A stretch of 64,000 nt of DNA from an uncultured Cryomorphaceae bacterium (GTDB lineage Bacteria > Bacteroidota > Bacteroidia > Flavobacteriales > Schleiferiaceae): contig CAKZJV010000007.1 in NCBI GenBank assembly GCA_937120475.1, positions 2,372,068 through 2,436,067 of the forward strand, read 5' to 3'. This document shows, piece by piece, positions 40,154 to 48,246 of the stretch (the first letter of the stretch is position 1; every line of letters starts with the position of its first letter). The notes beneath the pieces were generated by a model that saw only the letters and a program-made list of their open reading frames with translations, did no database searches and was not told where the DNA came from. The translations under genes were made by a program, and so were the position numbers.

Positions 40154-41959
40154 CTAATTAAGTTCTTGCTGCTTTAACCTCAGGAATTCCAGCAGGTCAT
40201 CCGTATCAGCCAGATTAAGCTTTTTACGTGCCCGGTAGCGCATGTTGCGGACTGCCTTTTCTGTGCGTTGTAGTAATGCGGCAATATCGCGGGTTTCGTA
40301 CCCCATAAAATACATGGCGGTGGACAGGATTTCGTTTCGCTTGCCAGATCCGATGGTTTCTTTCAGGTAGCTATACAAACGGGGATACAGCTGCGCCATC
40401 TTATCTTCCACTTCGGCCAGGGTGTCCTTCTCTATGCGCATGTTGATGTGCCTTTTCATTTGCGAAGCTTTCTTTTTAACACTCAGGGAGTCAGAGGTGG
40501 CCTGTAGCTCTTCAATGAGCTCTTTGAGTTCAGCATTATGGGCCTGTTGTACCACCACCTGCCTTACTCTTTCTTCCAGGTCGGATTTTAATCGCTCGGC
40601 ATGGGTTTTTGCGGCTTCAGCCTCCATCTGTGCCAGTTGTATATTCTGTTGATGGATTTTTTTATCCTTAGCTCTCCTTTGGATAAGGAGCAGGGTTAGG
40701 AAGAAAAACAGAAAGCATAGGATAACCAGGAACCACAGGTCGCGGGTTCGTGCACGGTTGGTGGCCTTTAATAAACGGTTTTCAGCATCTTTTTTTTCAG
40801 ATTCATAACGGGCCATCATTTCTTCACGGGCCTCCACCTCTCTTTCTTGCTGTTCGATAAAATGTAAGGAGTCAGCCCGCATACTGGCTTCCAGGAAGCG
40901 GCCATAGTCCCCGGTATAAGCATAGTATTGAGATTGTAAATCGGCTAACGATAACTGGCTGTTCAGGTGTTCTTTGAGATGTTGATTTACTACTTTTTCC
41001 ACCGTATCAATTATCGGTTTTACAGCCGGGGCATCTCCCTGGCTGAGCAGGAAGGAGCCGTAAGAAGTCTGATCCTGCACCCACCCCAGGAAATAGGGTT
41101 GGTGCCGGTAAATGGCGAAGGTTTTTTGGAAGTAATATTCAGCGCTATCGGGTAGATCCAATCGCGCAAAAGCAAGGGCCATATTCCGGTAAACTACTCT
41201 AAGTCCCAGGCTGTCAACATTTAAGAGGTCATAACGGATGGCCTGCCTTCGTAATTTGAGAACTGAGTCCGGAGAAGCATCTTTGGCCGAGCTGGCCAAA
41301 GCCAGGGTTTCGTACAAACTACCCATTAGAGCGGTTATGCCTTCGGACTTATTATAACTTATGGCTTCATGACAGGCTTTAATGGCCGGGTCAAAGTTGC
41401 CGGTCCGCTGGTAAAAGGCACAAAGTTGGCGTAGCAAAAAGCTCCTCACCGTTTCCTGATTAATATGGGGAATCATAGCTCTAAGCTGTAAGCTTACGGC
41501 ATAGGCTTTTTCGGTTTGATTGAGATCGACCAGGATAAACATGAGGCGGCTGTAAGCGGGGCCTTGCCTATTCGGGGGTGCCGAAAACTCTTCAAGAGCT
41601 TCTATTTCCTTAAGGATCATTGCGTGAGCCTGTTCCAGGTTACCAAGAGCCTGGTAGTAGGCTATCGTCATGGCTTCGTAAAAGTAGGCTCTGAGTCCAG
41701 CGGAGTCCAGCGATTGTGCCCGTTCTAGAAGTTTGGGAAGGAGGGTTTCCGTTTTTCGCTCCAGGTTACCGGACTGCGGCCACATCAGAATCTCTTCGAG
41801 CAAACCATCAATGCTGCTGAAGCTAACGGGCTCCTCCAGGAAGTCCGAAACAGCATTGCTTTCAGAGTTTTGCGAATGCAAGCCCAATGGAAGTAAAAAC
41901 AACAGGCACAGAGCTACAGGCGACAGCGCTGAGGCACCTCGTCTAAACACGTTTTCCAT
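40154..41959 (-). CDS. Class B membrane TPR regulator with C-terminal helix-turn-helix
   Basis: A 601-residue protein from ATG 41959, chosen over ATG 41995 because a TATGTTTG -7 box (41976-41983) lies between them and the signal peptide begins soon after. The order is signal peptide (ending LHSQ), TPR-like helical region, membrane helix at about 408-427 (LWFLVILCFLFFFLTLLLI), coiled coil (LEERVRQVVVQQAHNAEL), and HTH near the end (FMGYETRDIAALLQRTEKAVRNMRYRARKKL). Close in design to the gene at 35480. It stands 153 nt upstream of cassette 4 and is its presumed regulator. Confidence 0.87.
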   Translation of the reverse strand: MENVFRRGASALSPVALCLLFLLPLGLHSQNSESNAVSDFLEEPVSFSSIDGLLEEILMWPQSGNLERKTETLLPKLLERAQSLDSAGLRAYFYEAMTIAYYQALGNLEQAHAMILKEIEALEEFSAPPNRQGPAYSRLMFILVDLNQTEKAYAVSLQLRAMIPHINQETVRSFLLRQLCAFYQRTGNFDPAIKACHEAISYNKSEGITALMGSLYETLALASSAKDASPDSVLKLRRQAIRYDLLNVDSLGLRVVYRNMALAFARLDLPDSAEYYFQKTFAIYRHQPYFLGWVQDQTSYGSFLLSQGDAPAVKPIIDTVEKVVNQHLKEHLNSQLSLADLQSQYYAYTGDYGRFLEASMRADSLHFIEQQEREVEAREEMMARYESEKKDAENRLLKATNRARTRDLWFLVILCFLFFFLTLLLIQRRAKDKKIHQQNIQLAQMEAEAAKTHAERLKSDLEERVRQVVVQQAHNAELKELIEELQATSDSLSVKKKASQMKRHINMRIEKDTLAEVEDKMAQLYPRLYSYLKETIGSGKRNEILSTAMYFMGYETRDIAALLQRTEKAVRNMRYRARKKLNLADTDDLLEFLRLKQQELN

Positions 41960-41975
41960 AATAATCCCTTGTTGC

Positions 41976-41983
41976 AAACATAA
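41976..41983 (-). promoter_or_regulatory. -7 box (TATGTTTG) of class B regulator 2
   Basis: The minus strand reads TATGTTTG followed by C, a perfect TAnnTTTG match, 16 nt before the chosen ATG. A TTTG is not present at the -33 position. The box lies inside the longer alternative frame, arguing for the shorter start. Confidence 0.45.
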
Positions 41984-42043
41984 CGAACGAATCATTAAGC
42001 ACAGCCCTAAGCACCTGCCGAAGCGTAGTGTTTTTTAACCGGG

Positions 42044-42077
42044 AAGTCTGACCCCAAACACGGGTGGGGCCAGACTT
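42044..42077 (-). terminator. Hairpin after the VOC gene
   Basis: AAGTCTG (42044-42050) pairs with CAGACTT (42071-42077), and inner ACCCC with GGGG, across a 10-nt loop. It lies 9 nt after the VOC stop on the minus strand. No T-run follows, so termination may need Rho. Confidence 0.55.
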
Positions 42078-42085
42078 TAAATGTA

Positions 42086-42481
42086 CTATGACGGTTTCAG
42101 TTCTACTACTACGATTTCATTTCCATCGTGGTCAAAGCAATGTAAGAAGCTGTAATCGGGGCTGATAACCGGTTCGGTTTTAATTTTTACACCCTTGTTC
42201 TTCAGACGTCCGTAAAGCTCCTGAAGGTTTGAGGTATAAATAACCAGGGTAGGTTGTCCGGCTGTTTGATTGCCTATTCGTTCACGCTGGGCCTTATCTT
42301 CAGCTTTAAGGAACCAAATCCCCGCATTATCTTCACCCTGATGTCCCAGGTGCAGGAAGCGTTGTCCTACATCGGTGGTTACATCAAAGACTCTTGAAAA
42401 GCCAAAGTTTTCTTCGTAAAAAGCAGCGGACTGCTCGTAATCATCCACCAGGAGGATGATCCTGCCTAAAGTGTTTTTCAT
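42086..42481 (-). CDS. VOC family protein
   Basis: A 131-residue single VOC domain: LGRIILLVDDYEQSAAFYEENFGF opens the first beta-alpha-beta unit, and SPDYSFLHCFDHDGNEIVVVEL closes the second with the usual metal-ligand Glu. The N-terminal His ligand is replaced by an Ile/Leu-rich strand, so a metal-independent binding or resistance role is possible. It follows the 178-residue gene by only 3 nt, forming a two-gene operon. Similar proteins are often called glyoxalase or bleomycin-resistance proteins without proof of function. Confidence 0.88.
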   Translation of the reverse strand: MKNTLGRIILLVDDYEQSAAFYEENFGFSRVFDVTTDVGQRFLHLGHQGEDNAGIWFLKAEDKAQRERIGNQTAGQPTLVIYTSNLQELYGRLKNKGVKIKTEPVISPDYSFLHCFDHDGNEIVVVELKPS

Positions 42482-42484
42482 GGT

Positions 42485-43021
42485 TTATGAATTTAATTTA
42501 AGATAATTGGATACTGCAATATTGTAGAGTGCTTGCCAGGCGGACTTATCAGCGGGTTTAACCCAATCGTAAGCCGCTTTCTTCCACTCTTTTTTGTAGA
42601 TGTGTAAGTGAAGGCTCCGGATATACTCCTCTCCACATACCACATAATCACCCCAGAAGCGCAGCAGGTAACCACCATGGGTCAGGTGAAAATCCCGGGC
42701 TTCAGGGTAGGATTTGAACCAGCGATGTACCAGTATTGCGGCAGACGGCCGGTAGAGGCAATCCTGATTAATCACCTCCTGTCTTAAATCTTCCCAGCGA
42801 TCAAAACCATATTGCCGGGCCAGTAAAATGTAGGCATCTTTCAGCTTCGCTTGGGCTGAAGGGAGGCAAAGAGCCTTAAAATCAGCATTGTTTTTAAGGT
42901 CGGGGTAATGATCGTTAAGTAAAGGGCTATTTGAAAACGAAATCCGGCCCTTAATCAGCTTTAAAAGCAGGTTGGCCTGTGTCCTTAATTCGGAAAGTCG
43001 TACGGGAGAAAGTGAGATCAT
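42485..43021 (-). CDS. Unknown protein with ankyrin-associated N-terminal helix motif
   Basis: A 178-residue soluble protein. The segment LKDAYILLARQYGFDRWEDLRQEV (about 60-83) strongly resembles the short helical motif found N-terminal to ankyrin repeats in many bacterial proteins (LARRYGFxSWxxLK). No ankyrin repeats follow; the second half (YPEARDFHLTHGGYLLRFWGDYVV, WVKPADKSAWQALYNIAVSNYL) is unlike any family I recognise. It is upstream of the VOC gene in an operon. An unusual dyad-rich region lies in front of it. The function is not known. Confidence 0.8.
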   Translation of the reverse strand: MISLSPVRLSELRTQANLLLKLIKGRISFSNSPLLNDHYPDLKNNADFKALCLPSAQAKLKDAYILLARQYGFDRWEDLRQEVINQDCLYRPSAAILVHRWFKSYPEARDFHLTHGGYLLRFWGDYVVCGEEYIRSLHLHIYKKEWKKAAYDWVKPADKSAWQALYNIAVSNYLKLNS

Positions 43022-43417
43022 CTTAATTTCTGTTTAATGCCATTCCCACATTATGGCAGAAACTAAGAATATATTGAAACCGTTTCAGGTTTTGAAATTA
43101 ACGGGTGACATCGTCTTTTGTGGGAACAGGCTACCCGATTAGCCAAAGCAATATTAAGTAATTCAATGTATATCACAAAACGGTGGTTCAAGGTGCTTTC
43201 AAAAAAGAATGATTGAAGCTCAGAGGCAAGGCGATTGGCTGATTGACTTTGAGGGGGAGTGATGATAAAAGGAATGTATAAACGGTAGTTCACTGGCTTT
43301 TGGATATTATAAATTAACACCAAAACGCTTTGGCTGCGATAAAAGCTTAGCGGATGGGGTACGGCCAAACTTTCAGAAATGCGGGAATCCTTTTACTTTC
43401 GGGGTAAAATAATAACT
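43022..43417. other. Intergenic region with nested dyads, no convincing gene
   Basis: This 396-base divergent gap has a 101-codon minus-strand ORF (43063-43368) with no signal peptide, no ribosome site and no recognisable motif; I treat it as chance. It holds a LacI-like palindrome TGAAAC-C-GTTTCA (43075-43087), with a further TTTCA/TGAAA pair just after it, and an inverted repeat TGCCAT/ATGGCA (43038-43058) inside a wider TTTCTG/CAGAAA pair. The right end carries TACTTTCG (43394-43401) with TTTC 19 nt upstream, a plausible promoter for the ion-channel gene. Confidence 0.5.
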
Positions 43418-44479
43418 ATGAGCTTTGTCCGATACCTCGTTTTCATCCTGTTCCCGGCACTGATATTTCCCGTAGGTGTAAGCGCATCAGATTCTACTTT
43501 GGTCATTGGCATTAAGCAAGCGCCACCTTTTATTCAGTATAACACGGCCGGTAAGGCCAGCGGATTGAGTGTTGATTTCTGGGAGCTAGTGGATAACGAC
43601 CTTGCTACTGCCGTCCAATACCGGGAGTTTCAAACTATTCCGGCATTGCTGGAAGCTTTAAAGAAAGGCGAGGTGGACCTGAGCATAAACCCGTTAACGG
43701 TTACGGACCAGCGGATGGAATACCTCGATTTTTCACAGCCTTTTTTTATTTCAGGAACGGCTGTTGTGCGCAAAAAGGAAAGCCGTTGGTGGTCGGTGCT
43801 CAACAATGTGTTTAGCTGGCAGTTTTTGTCGGCTATAGCGGCCTTGTTCCTGGTGATATGGATTTTCGGATTTTTAATGTGGCTGTTAGAGCGGAGGAAA
43901 AACCCCGAGCAGTTTCATAAAGGTTGGCAGGGAGTAGGTGATGGTTTTTGGTGGAGTGCCGTTACCATGACTACTGTAGGCTATGGTGATAAAGCCCCCT
44001 TGAGTCGTGGTGGTCGCATATTGGGCCTGGTATGGATGTTTGCCGCAATATTGATGATTTCAGGTTTAACGGCAGGTATTGCCTCGGCCTTAACGGTTTC
44101 GTCATTGGAGGACAATATCGGCAGTGCTGAAGATCTGCAACGATTTAAGGTAGGAACCATAAATGGCTCCAGCAGTAAGGATTACCTGGAAATATTTGAA
44201 GTGGATGCCCGGGGTTTTGGAACAGTGGATGAAGGTCTTAAAGCGGTAGAAAGCGGTGAGTTGGAGGTATTTGTTTATGACCGCCCATTGCTGCAGTATT
44301 ACCTCGAAAAAGGGAATTACGAGGAGCTGAAGTTGGATAAGGATCTAAAGACGGATTATTACAGCTTTAGTTTTCCCAAGGGGAGCAGGTTGCGCAATGT
44401 TCTGGACCCTGCCGTAGTACGGCAGTTGAAATCTCCCCGCTGGAACAGGAGGCTCAATCAATTGAAAGAAGAAGAGTAA
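43418..44479 (+). CDS. Glutamate-receptor-like ligand-gated potassium channel
   Basis: A 353-residue protein from ATG 43418 (the upstream ATG 43379 lacks a leader). After a signal peptide ending GVSA, a periplasmic solute-binding lobe 1 runs to about 118 (LVIGIKQAPPF, SGLSVDFWELV, DLSINPLTVTDQR). A channel module follows: helix about 134-157, pore loop with the K+ filter TVGYGD (186-191), helix about 200-227. Lobe 2 then resumes (EDLQRFKVGTINGSSS) to the end. This is the GluR0 design, with filter between two lobe segments. The ligand is probably an amino acid; the channel would let K+ pass when it binds. Its last 22 bp overlap the convergent ATPase gene. Confidence 0.92.
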   Translation: MSFVRYLVFILFPALIFPVGVSASDSTLVIGIKQAPPFIQYNTAGKASGLSVDFWELVDNDLATAVQYREFQTIPALLEALKKGEVDLSINPLTVTDQRMEYLDFSQPFFISGTAVVRKKESRWWSVLNNVFSWQFLSAIAALFLVIWIFGFLMWLLERRKNPEQFHKGWQGVGDGFWWSAVTMTTVGYGDKAPLSRGGRILGLVWMFAAILMISGLTAGIASALTVSSLEDNIGSAEDLQRFKVGTINGSSSKDYLEIFEVDARGFGTVDEGLKAVESGELEVFVYDRPLLQYYLEKGNYEELKLDKDLKTDYYSFSFPKGSRLRNVLDPAVVRQLKSPRWNRRLNQLKEEE

Positions 44480-45423
44480 AGCCATTGCAGCCATCGCTCA
44501 TGAATGGTTTGCGTGAGTTGCCAGGCCTTATTGCGTTGCTGGATCACTCCTGAGTCAGAGAGATTTTTGAGAGCCCTTTCCACGCTGCTGGCAGCCCCGA
44601 GTTTGTAGTGTACCAAAAAGTTAAAGGCATGCGGTTGCTCTACACTTCCCTCCAGCGCAATCGCCATTAATAATTTCCATTGGAGATTGGTAAAGCGGTT
44701 TTTAAAGAGTTTAAAGCGCGGGTGTATTTCCTGCATGAGCTTTTCACTGGCTGCGGAGAAGTTATCACCGTTGGCCTGGTAGCGTGTAAGGTGTAGTAGA
44801 AAACCAGTATGTCCCCCGGTATATTCGTAAGCCAGTTTCTGCTCGGCAGTGGGGCCTTCAGGCCATACACTTTCGGCTGCGAGAGGTTCCAGCGTGTAAT
44901 GAGTAATGCCGGGTATGTCGGGTTTTGTAAAGGCCGACAGGTTGGCGGTAAAGAGCAATTGGGCATTCCGGGCGGAGCCTACAGATTGAAAGAATTGATG
45001 GATTGATTCGTCACCGGCCTCGGCCTCCCATTCTTCAAGGTCTTCAAAAATGAATAAGAAATCCAACGATACCTGGGCCAGCATTTGTGAAAGATGATGG
45101 CACCATTCCAGGGCCTCCCCGATTTTTTGAAGTCGCAAGGGACTGTTGCTTTCCAGGAAACGTTTGAACTGGTATTGCAAGTTATTATGCCCGGCAGCTA
45201 CCCTGGATATTTCGGCTATCCAATCTTCGATAAACTGTTGAAAGGAAAGGTAGCCACGCATGGAGATGTAAAAGCAAACCCTTCGCTGCTCGAGCTTGCT
45301 GATCAGTTGTTGTAAAAGAAAGGACTTACCCATTCCGTCCGGGGCGGCAAGAAAGATGGGGGTGCGCTGCATGACGAGGTCATACAGTACAGTAAGGTCG
45401 TGAGTGCGGTTGAATTGAGCCAT
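44458..45423 (-). CDS. P-loop ATPase with C-terminal winged-helix region
   Basis: A 321-residue protein with Walker A APDGMGKS (27-34) and Walker B FLFIFEDLEEW (about 120-130), in the order of the archaeal-ATPase/AAA_16-type proteins (COG1672). The C-terminal part (RFTNLQWKLLMAIALEG, VERALKNLSDSGVIQQRNKAW) is a winged helix typical of these ATPases. They are often toxin-antitoxin-like, defence or regulatory proteins, yet no partner is encoded next to it. Its promoter is downstream of the cassette 5 terminator. The function is unknown. Confidence 0.85.
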   Translation of the reverse strand: MAQFNRTHDLTVLYDLVMQRTPIFLAAPDGMGKSFLLQQLISKLEQRRVCFYISMRGYLSFQQFIEDWIAEISRVAAGHNNLQYQFKRFLESNSPLRLQKIGEALEWCHHLSQMLAQVSLDFLFIFEDLEEWEAEAGDESIHQFFQSVGSARNAQLLFTANLSAFTKPDIPGITHYTLEPLAAESVWPEGPTAEQKLAYEYTGGHTGFLLHLTRYQANGDNFSAASEKLMQEIHPRFKLFKNRFTNLQWKLLMAIALEGSVEQPHAFNFLVHYKLGAASSVERALKNLSDSGVIQQRNKAWQLTQTIHERWLQWLYSSSFN

Positions 45424-45483
45424 AAAACAAAGTTCCGAAATTACACTAAATGCGTAACGCTTGGAAATCAGTAAGGTCCAAAA

Positions 45484-45507
45484 AAAGCCACCTTGAAGGG
45501 TGGCTTT
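45484..45507 (-). terminator. Rho-independent terminator of cassette 5
   Basis: AAAGCCACC (45484-45492) pairs with GGTGGCTTT (45499-45507) over a 6-nt loop. On the minus strand the stem runs into seven consecutive T residues, a classic intrinsic terminator, 28 nt after the small gene stop. Confidence 0.85.
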
Positions 45508-45534
45508 CGTTTTAATTGTGGGATAACCCGTGGG

Positions 45535-45726
45535 TTATTCCTGGTTCTTTTTTCGTTTGTCATACGCCTTTTTCCCACCGTATATAGCCCCGGCCCCGAT
45601 GAGGACCTCCACCAGACCGAAGGGAGTGGGCGCATCTGGATCTTCTGGTTGTGCCAGGGCACTGGTTGAACAAAGGGCTACAAAGGCGAGAAGAAAAGTA
45701 TATTTTTTAAGAATGGACATAGTCAT
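45535..45726 (-). CDS. Cassette 5 small secreted peptide (PDAPTPFG family)
   Basis: A 63-residue protein. The signal peptide ends ALAQ; then PEDPDAPTPFG, LVEVLIGAGAIYGG and KKAYDKRKKNQE. It is almost identical to the cassette 1 copy, including MTMS and LKKYTFLLAF at the N-terminus, although the two lie about 31 kb apart. It starts 15 nt after the large gene. A 7-bp palindrome (ATAACCC-GT-GGGTTAT, 45523-45538) overlaps its stop codon, and the terminator follows. Confidence 0.88.
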   Translation of the reverse strand: MTMSILKKYTFLLAFVALCSTSALAQPEDPDAPTPFGLVEVLIGAGAIYGGKKAYDKRKKNQE

Positions 45727-45741
45727 GTTATATTTAAGTGG

Positions 45742-48123
45742 TTAGCGAATTACTTTAACAGATTGACGGAAGTTATCGGCTTCAACTTTCAGAATATAAA
45801 GACCATTGTCCTTAACCGGGAAGGATACTAAGCCGTTCTGGCCTTCCTTGCGGTTCAACAACTGGCCGGCAAGGTTGTAAACCTCAACCGTGGCATTATT
45901 CAAAATGCCAAGCTCCATATGCAAGCCCTGGTCGTTGGCATAACCATAAACCATAGCTTTTTGAGTGGGTTCCTCAATGCTTATAGAGGGTTGGCTAAAA
46001 TGCAGGATAAAACGGTTCGGTCCGAAATTATTATCCTGAACAAAACTGTAAGTACCATTGGCAAAATCGTGCATGATGTTCAGTTTGCGGTCTTCAAGCA
46101 TTACCTGGTTGAAAGACTGCAACTGGCTAAGGTCAGCATCAATGGTCATATTATCTCCATCCTGATCGTAATCCAGTTTCATGGGGAAAGACCATGGGCC
46201 GGTTTGAGGCACCCGGCAAACCGAATAGGCATCGGAACCCAGGTTAATGTACAGGTTAGGAGCGTCCCCTCTATTCAGTAGCTTACGAGCATCCCAGTCC
46301 TTATCAAAAGCCATGGTAGCGTTTGCATCAAAGCCCGCATACACGTCATCGTAAACCGTACCACTCAAACCCTCAATATGTAGATATACACCATCAATGG
46401 TATAAGAAGGTTTTTTAGTAAGGGTAGCCGATTGTGACTCCGTCCGGTTAGAGCGGTTGAAAGTAAGGTTACCCGGGTTATTGGCCGTAAGTTGTACAAA
46501 AAAGCCCTGGAAAGGAGCAATATAGCGTGAACCGGTACCGGCACCCTTTACGTAAGAAGTGTAATTGGTCCCATTAAAACGGTAGATAGCCGAACTCATA
46601 TCGGTAGGTATGGTTTGGCCATCCCAGTCGTAAATAGCGGCATAGGGATTGGCTACCAGGTTCCAGCCTTCGGTGGCGCTCACCCCGGTTCCTCCCACAA
46701 AACTCACGGAGGAAGACTGTCCGTTATTGTAAGACAGGGGAGAGGTGAGGTTATCATCATTGGTAATAGCTCCGGTAATGGTAATGGTTCCGGTGTTGTC
46801 ACCGTCATCAATCAGGAATGGGCCATAGGCTCCGTTCATGCCGTAGTACATGGCAAATCCACGGCCACGGGTAGCAGTAGCGGCCAAACCTGTACCGGCA
46901 GCGGTACCGGCCGGGTCCCACTCGGCATTGGCGGCATCCCATTCCCAGGCAGTTCCCTGGCTGGTGTTGGCAGAAACCATGATTGCCCCGGGTTCATTAA
47001 AATCATTTAAAGTAGCGTTAGTCAGGGGAGAACCGATGTAGATGTAACGACCGCCAGCGGAAGCATCCAGAAAGGCTTGCAGGGAAACATTACCGGTAAC
47101 GGTACCGGTTCCTACTAATTGACCGGACGAGCTGGTACTGGGGGCGGATAAGGTGAGTAAACCTCCGGAGCTTAAAGTAGTAGTACCAGATACTTCTACA
47201 ACTCCACGAAAAGTATGCGCATTACCAGTCAGTGAAATGGTATTGCCATCATTGTCAAAAACCAGGCGGCCGGTGGCATCGGCAGCAATGGCTCCGAAAC
47301 CGCTGTTGGTTACGGTAGTACCGGATACTGTAACTACCTGGCCGGATCCAAATATCAGAGCTCTGCTGGCGTTAATAGTTAAATCTTTACAGGTGAAGCT
47401 ACCGGGAGCTGTGTTGCCATCAATAATCGCATCGGTATTGGCATCGGGAACTCCGTTATTCCAGGTTGTGCCATTCCAGGTGGTAGCACCCGACTGGATG
47501 GTAAATGAAGTGGTGCTTAAAGCCGGATCTGCCGTAGCACTTCCGGTGGTATAGTTAGAAGGATCATCAATTAGCGCATATAGTGCTGCTGCCGTTCCGG
47601 TACGGGAACCGCTGTAATTGGCATTATCGCCTCCGGTGAGTACCTGATCATTGGTGGTGAGACCGGTTGGGGTACCCACATCGCCAGCGTCTTCACCTAT
47701 TTGATGCAAAAAGGTGGTAGCGGTGCCGGTACCATTACCATTATCGGTAAAACCCTGGAACATGGTAACACCATCACCACCGTTCGCCAGAACAAAATTG
47801 GGGAAATTGGTTACCTCAGCAAAGTCACCCGATGGGTTAACCACATCAGAACAGATAATTACTGTACCGGCCGAAACCGCACTGGACGCGGTATATAATA
47901 TGGTACCCTCACCACTGGCAATGGTGGTTCCACTGGGTTCTTCATCGGTAAAATAAATTTGAGTACCGGCCTGTAGGTCCACAAAGGTTACAAAAGTAAA
48001 TTGTTCATCATCGGCTTGGATGCCAATAAGAGCTATATCACCGACACTAAGGGTGGTTTGAGCGTGAATAGTGTAACTGAGAAAGAAGCTACTCAGCAAT
48101 AGCAGAATAGATTTTAATTTCAT
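45742..48123 (-). CDS. Cassette 5 large secreted protein with shared tail and T9SS sorting domain
   Basis: A 793-residue protein. The signal peptide ends IHAQ (about 22). The head (about 23-200: LSVGDIALIGIQADDEQFTFVTF, AGTQIYFTDEEPSGTTIASGEG) resembles the lamin-tail-like/'surface-anchored' repeat heads of bacterial exoproteins rather than LamG. The shared tail begins at STSSSGQLVGTGTVTGN. Its last about 180 residues closely match cassette 1 (VEVYNLAGQL, GQNGLVSFPVK, LYILKVEADNFRQSVKVIR), while the middle matches cassette 4. Unlike the other cassettes it has no TPR regulator upstream; the next gene up is a tail-collar protein. Confidence 0.89.
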   Translation of the reverse strand: MKLKSILLLLSSFFLSYTIHAQTTLSVGDIALIGIQADDEQFTFVTFVDLQAGTQIYFTDEEPSGTTIASGEGTILYTASSAVSAGTVIICSDVVNPSGDFAEVTNFPNFVLANGGDGVTMFQGFTDNGNGTGTATTFLHQIGEDAGDVGTPTGLTTNDQVLTGGDNANYSGSRTGTAAALYALIDDPSNYTTGSATADPALSTTSFTIQSGATTWNGTTWNNGVPDANTDAIIDGNTAPGSFTCKDLTINASRALIFGSGQVVTVSGTTVTNSGFGAIAADATGRLVFDNDGNTISLTGNAHTFRGVVEVSGTTTLSSGGLLTLSAPSTSSSGQLVGTGTVTGNVSLQAFLDASAGGRYIYIGSPLTNATLNDFNEPGAIMVSANTSQGTAWEWDAANAEWDPAGTAAGTGLAATATRGRGFAMYYGMNGAYGPFLIDDGDNTGTITITGAITNDDNLTSPLSYNNGQSSSVSFVGGTGVSATEGWNLVANPYAAIYDWDGQTIPTDMSSAIYRFNGTNYTSYVKGAGTGSRYIAPFQGFFVQLTANNPGNLTFNRSNRTESQSATLTKKPSYTIDGVYLHIEGLSGTVYDDVYAGFDANATMAFDKDWDARKLLNRGDAPNLYINLGSDAYSVCRVPQTGPWSFPMKLDYDQDGDNMTIDADLSQLQSFNQVMLEDRKLNIMHDFANGTYSFVQDNNFGPNRFILHFSQPSISIEEPTQKAMVYGYANDQGLHMELGILNNATVEVYNLAGQLLNRKEGQNGLVSFPVKDNGLYILKVEADNFRQSVKVIR

Positions 48124-48246
48124 TATGTGCAGCTTTAAAAATTAATATTCAGGGTTAGATAAATTTTTACCGTTGTTTCATGAACGTAAAGTAACGTCAA
48201 AGGTTCAAAAAAATATTTTAAATAAGTATAACTCTATGTTAAATAT

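Noticed and set aside
43063-43368. 101-codon minus-strand ORF in the gap before the ion-channel gene
   Set aside because: No signal peptide, domain or ribosome site, and it overlaps the probable promoter and dyads of its neighbours.
14440-48123. Transposon or integron carrying the cassettes
   Set aside because: No transposase, integrase, attC-like site or terminal inverted repeats were found around the cassettes.
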